DNA of 64,000 nt from CAYUQT01 sp964596165 (lineage in GTDB: Bacteria; Planctomycetota; Phycisphaerae; UBA1845; JAFGLZ01): the NCBI GenBank assembly GCA_964596165.1, contig CAZQTW010000032.1, forward strand, positions 1 through 64,000, written 5' to 3'. The first letter of the stretch is position 1. Each line of letters opens with the position of its first letter. Below are positions 63,820 through 64,000 of this stretch, piece by piece. The translations under genes and the position numbers were made by a program. The notes beneath the pieces were generated by a model. The model saw only the letters and a list, made by a program, of their open reading frames with translations, searched no databases and was not told the origin of the DNA.

Positions 63820-64000
63820 GACTTCCCAGATACCCATCCGGCTTTCGGTCTGTGCTTCGGTGGCTTTCCTCTTGGTATTCAACGCCACCGTCGGTGCGGT
63901 TTCGTTCGATATGCCCATGTGCCCGGTATACGGCGGCGGGGAACCAAACGGACCGGCATACGACTTCTGGATGGGCCGCTACGAGGTGACAGTCGCCCAG
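63820..64000 (+). CDS. Start of a SUMF1/formylglycine-generating-enzyme-like secreted protein (cut by window end)
   Basis: GTG 63820 follows GGAGGGG. The signal peptide is IRLSVCASVAFLLVFNATVG (ending near A-VSF). The last residues seen, GPAYDFWMGRYEVTVAQ, match the opening of the SUMF1/FGE-sulfatase domain (Y-WMGRYEVT-Q). Only 60 codons are inside the window. Many planctomycete proteins of this type are exported and some carry PEP-CTERM ends. Confidence 0.75.

Overview
The window is GC-rich DNA from a bacterium, most likely a planctomycete of the Phycisphaerae type. This rests on gene content: TAT-exported Gfo/Idh/MocA oxidoreductases and aldo/keto reductases, PEP-CTERM proteins, a TIGR03790-type protein, a sialidase, dynamin-like GTPases and a DUF6062 protein. 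No rRNA, tRNA, CRISPR array or intact transposase was seen.

Layout. 0-5 kb: palindromic intergenic repeats, NAD(P)H-hydrate epimerase, pyruvate phosphate dikinase with a histone-like basic tail. 5-12.5 kb: a large secreted repeat (propeller-like) protein, a HAD phosphatase, an APH-family kinase and a two-domain M16 peptidase. 12.8-30 kb: an accessory carbohydrate/secretion block with three aldo/keto reductases, a sugar isomerase-like protein, an esterase fused to FnIII and propeller-like regions, a sialidase-SGNH hydrolase fusion, a CBS-nucleotidyltransferase, an old-yellow-enzyme protein, two PEP-CTERM proteins, a TIGR03790-like protein and a GPH-family sugar symporter. 30-32 kb: transketolase.

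32-42.4 kb is the most interesting part: a fluoride-response locus with FOUR fluoride (crcB-type) riboswitches, each with a sigma70-like promoter (17-18 nt spacing) and an intrinsic terminator. They precede (a) a phosphoesterase-enolase pair (possibly continuing into a TauE/SafE permease), (b) a decayed dynamin-GTPase/MFS remnant plus a decayed PTS enzyme I, (c) divergently from (b), an intact dynamin-like GTPase, and (d) a CPA-type antiporter, a universal stress protein, a DUF6062 protein and a TPR protein with overlapping ends. Three switches share a relay-type expression platform and the fourth uses a direct aptamer/terminator overlap. Several genes here are broken (phosphoesterase copy, ptsI, dynamin/MFS), so the locus looks recently rearranged or is partly misassembled. 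No CrcB or CLC-F fluoride exporter gene was recognised in the window.

42.8-48.4 kb: a broken small membrane gene, a carboxypeptidase-regulatory-like protein, a TAT Gfo/Idh/MocA oxidoreductase and a lipoprotein built from chitobiase-C-terminal-like repeats plus the same propeller repeats as the protein at 5-7 kb. 48.4-55 kb: an OMF - small lipoprotein - RND pump - membrane fusion protein set. 55-60.4 kb: a tandem PepSY-like protein, an outer-membrane protein and a small secreted protein, divergent from an OmpR/CusS-like two-component system and another small lipoprotein. 60.4-64 kb: two more Gfo/Idh/MocA oxidoreductases, one with an in-frame amber codon after its TAT leader, and the start of a SUMF1-like gene that runs off the window.
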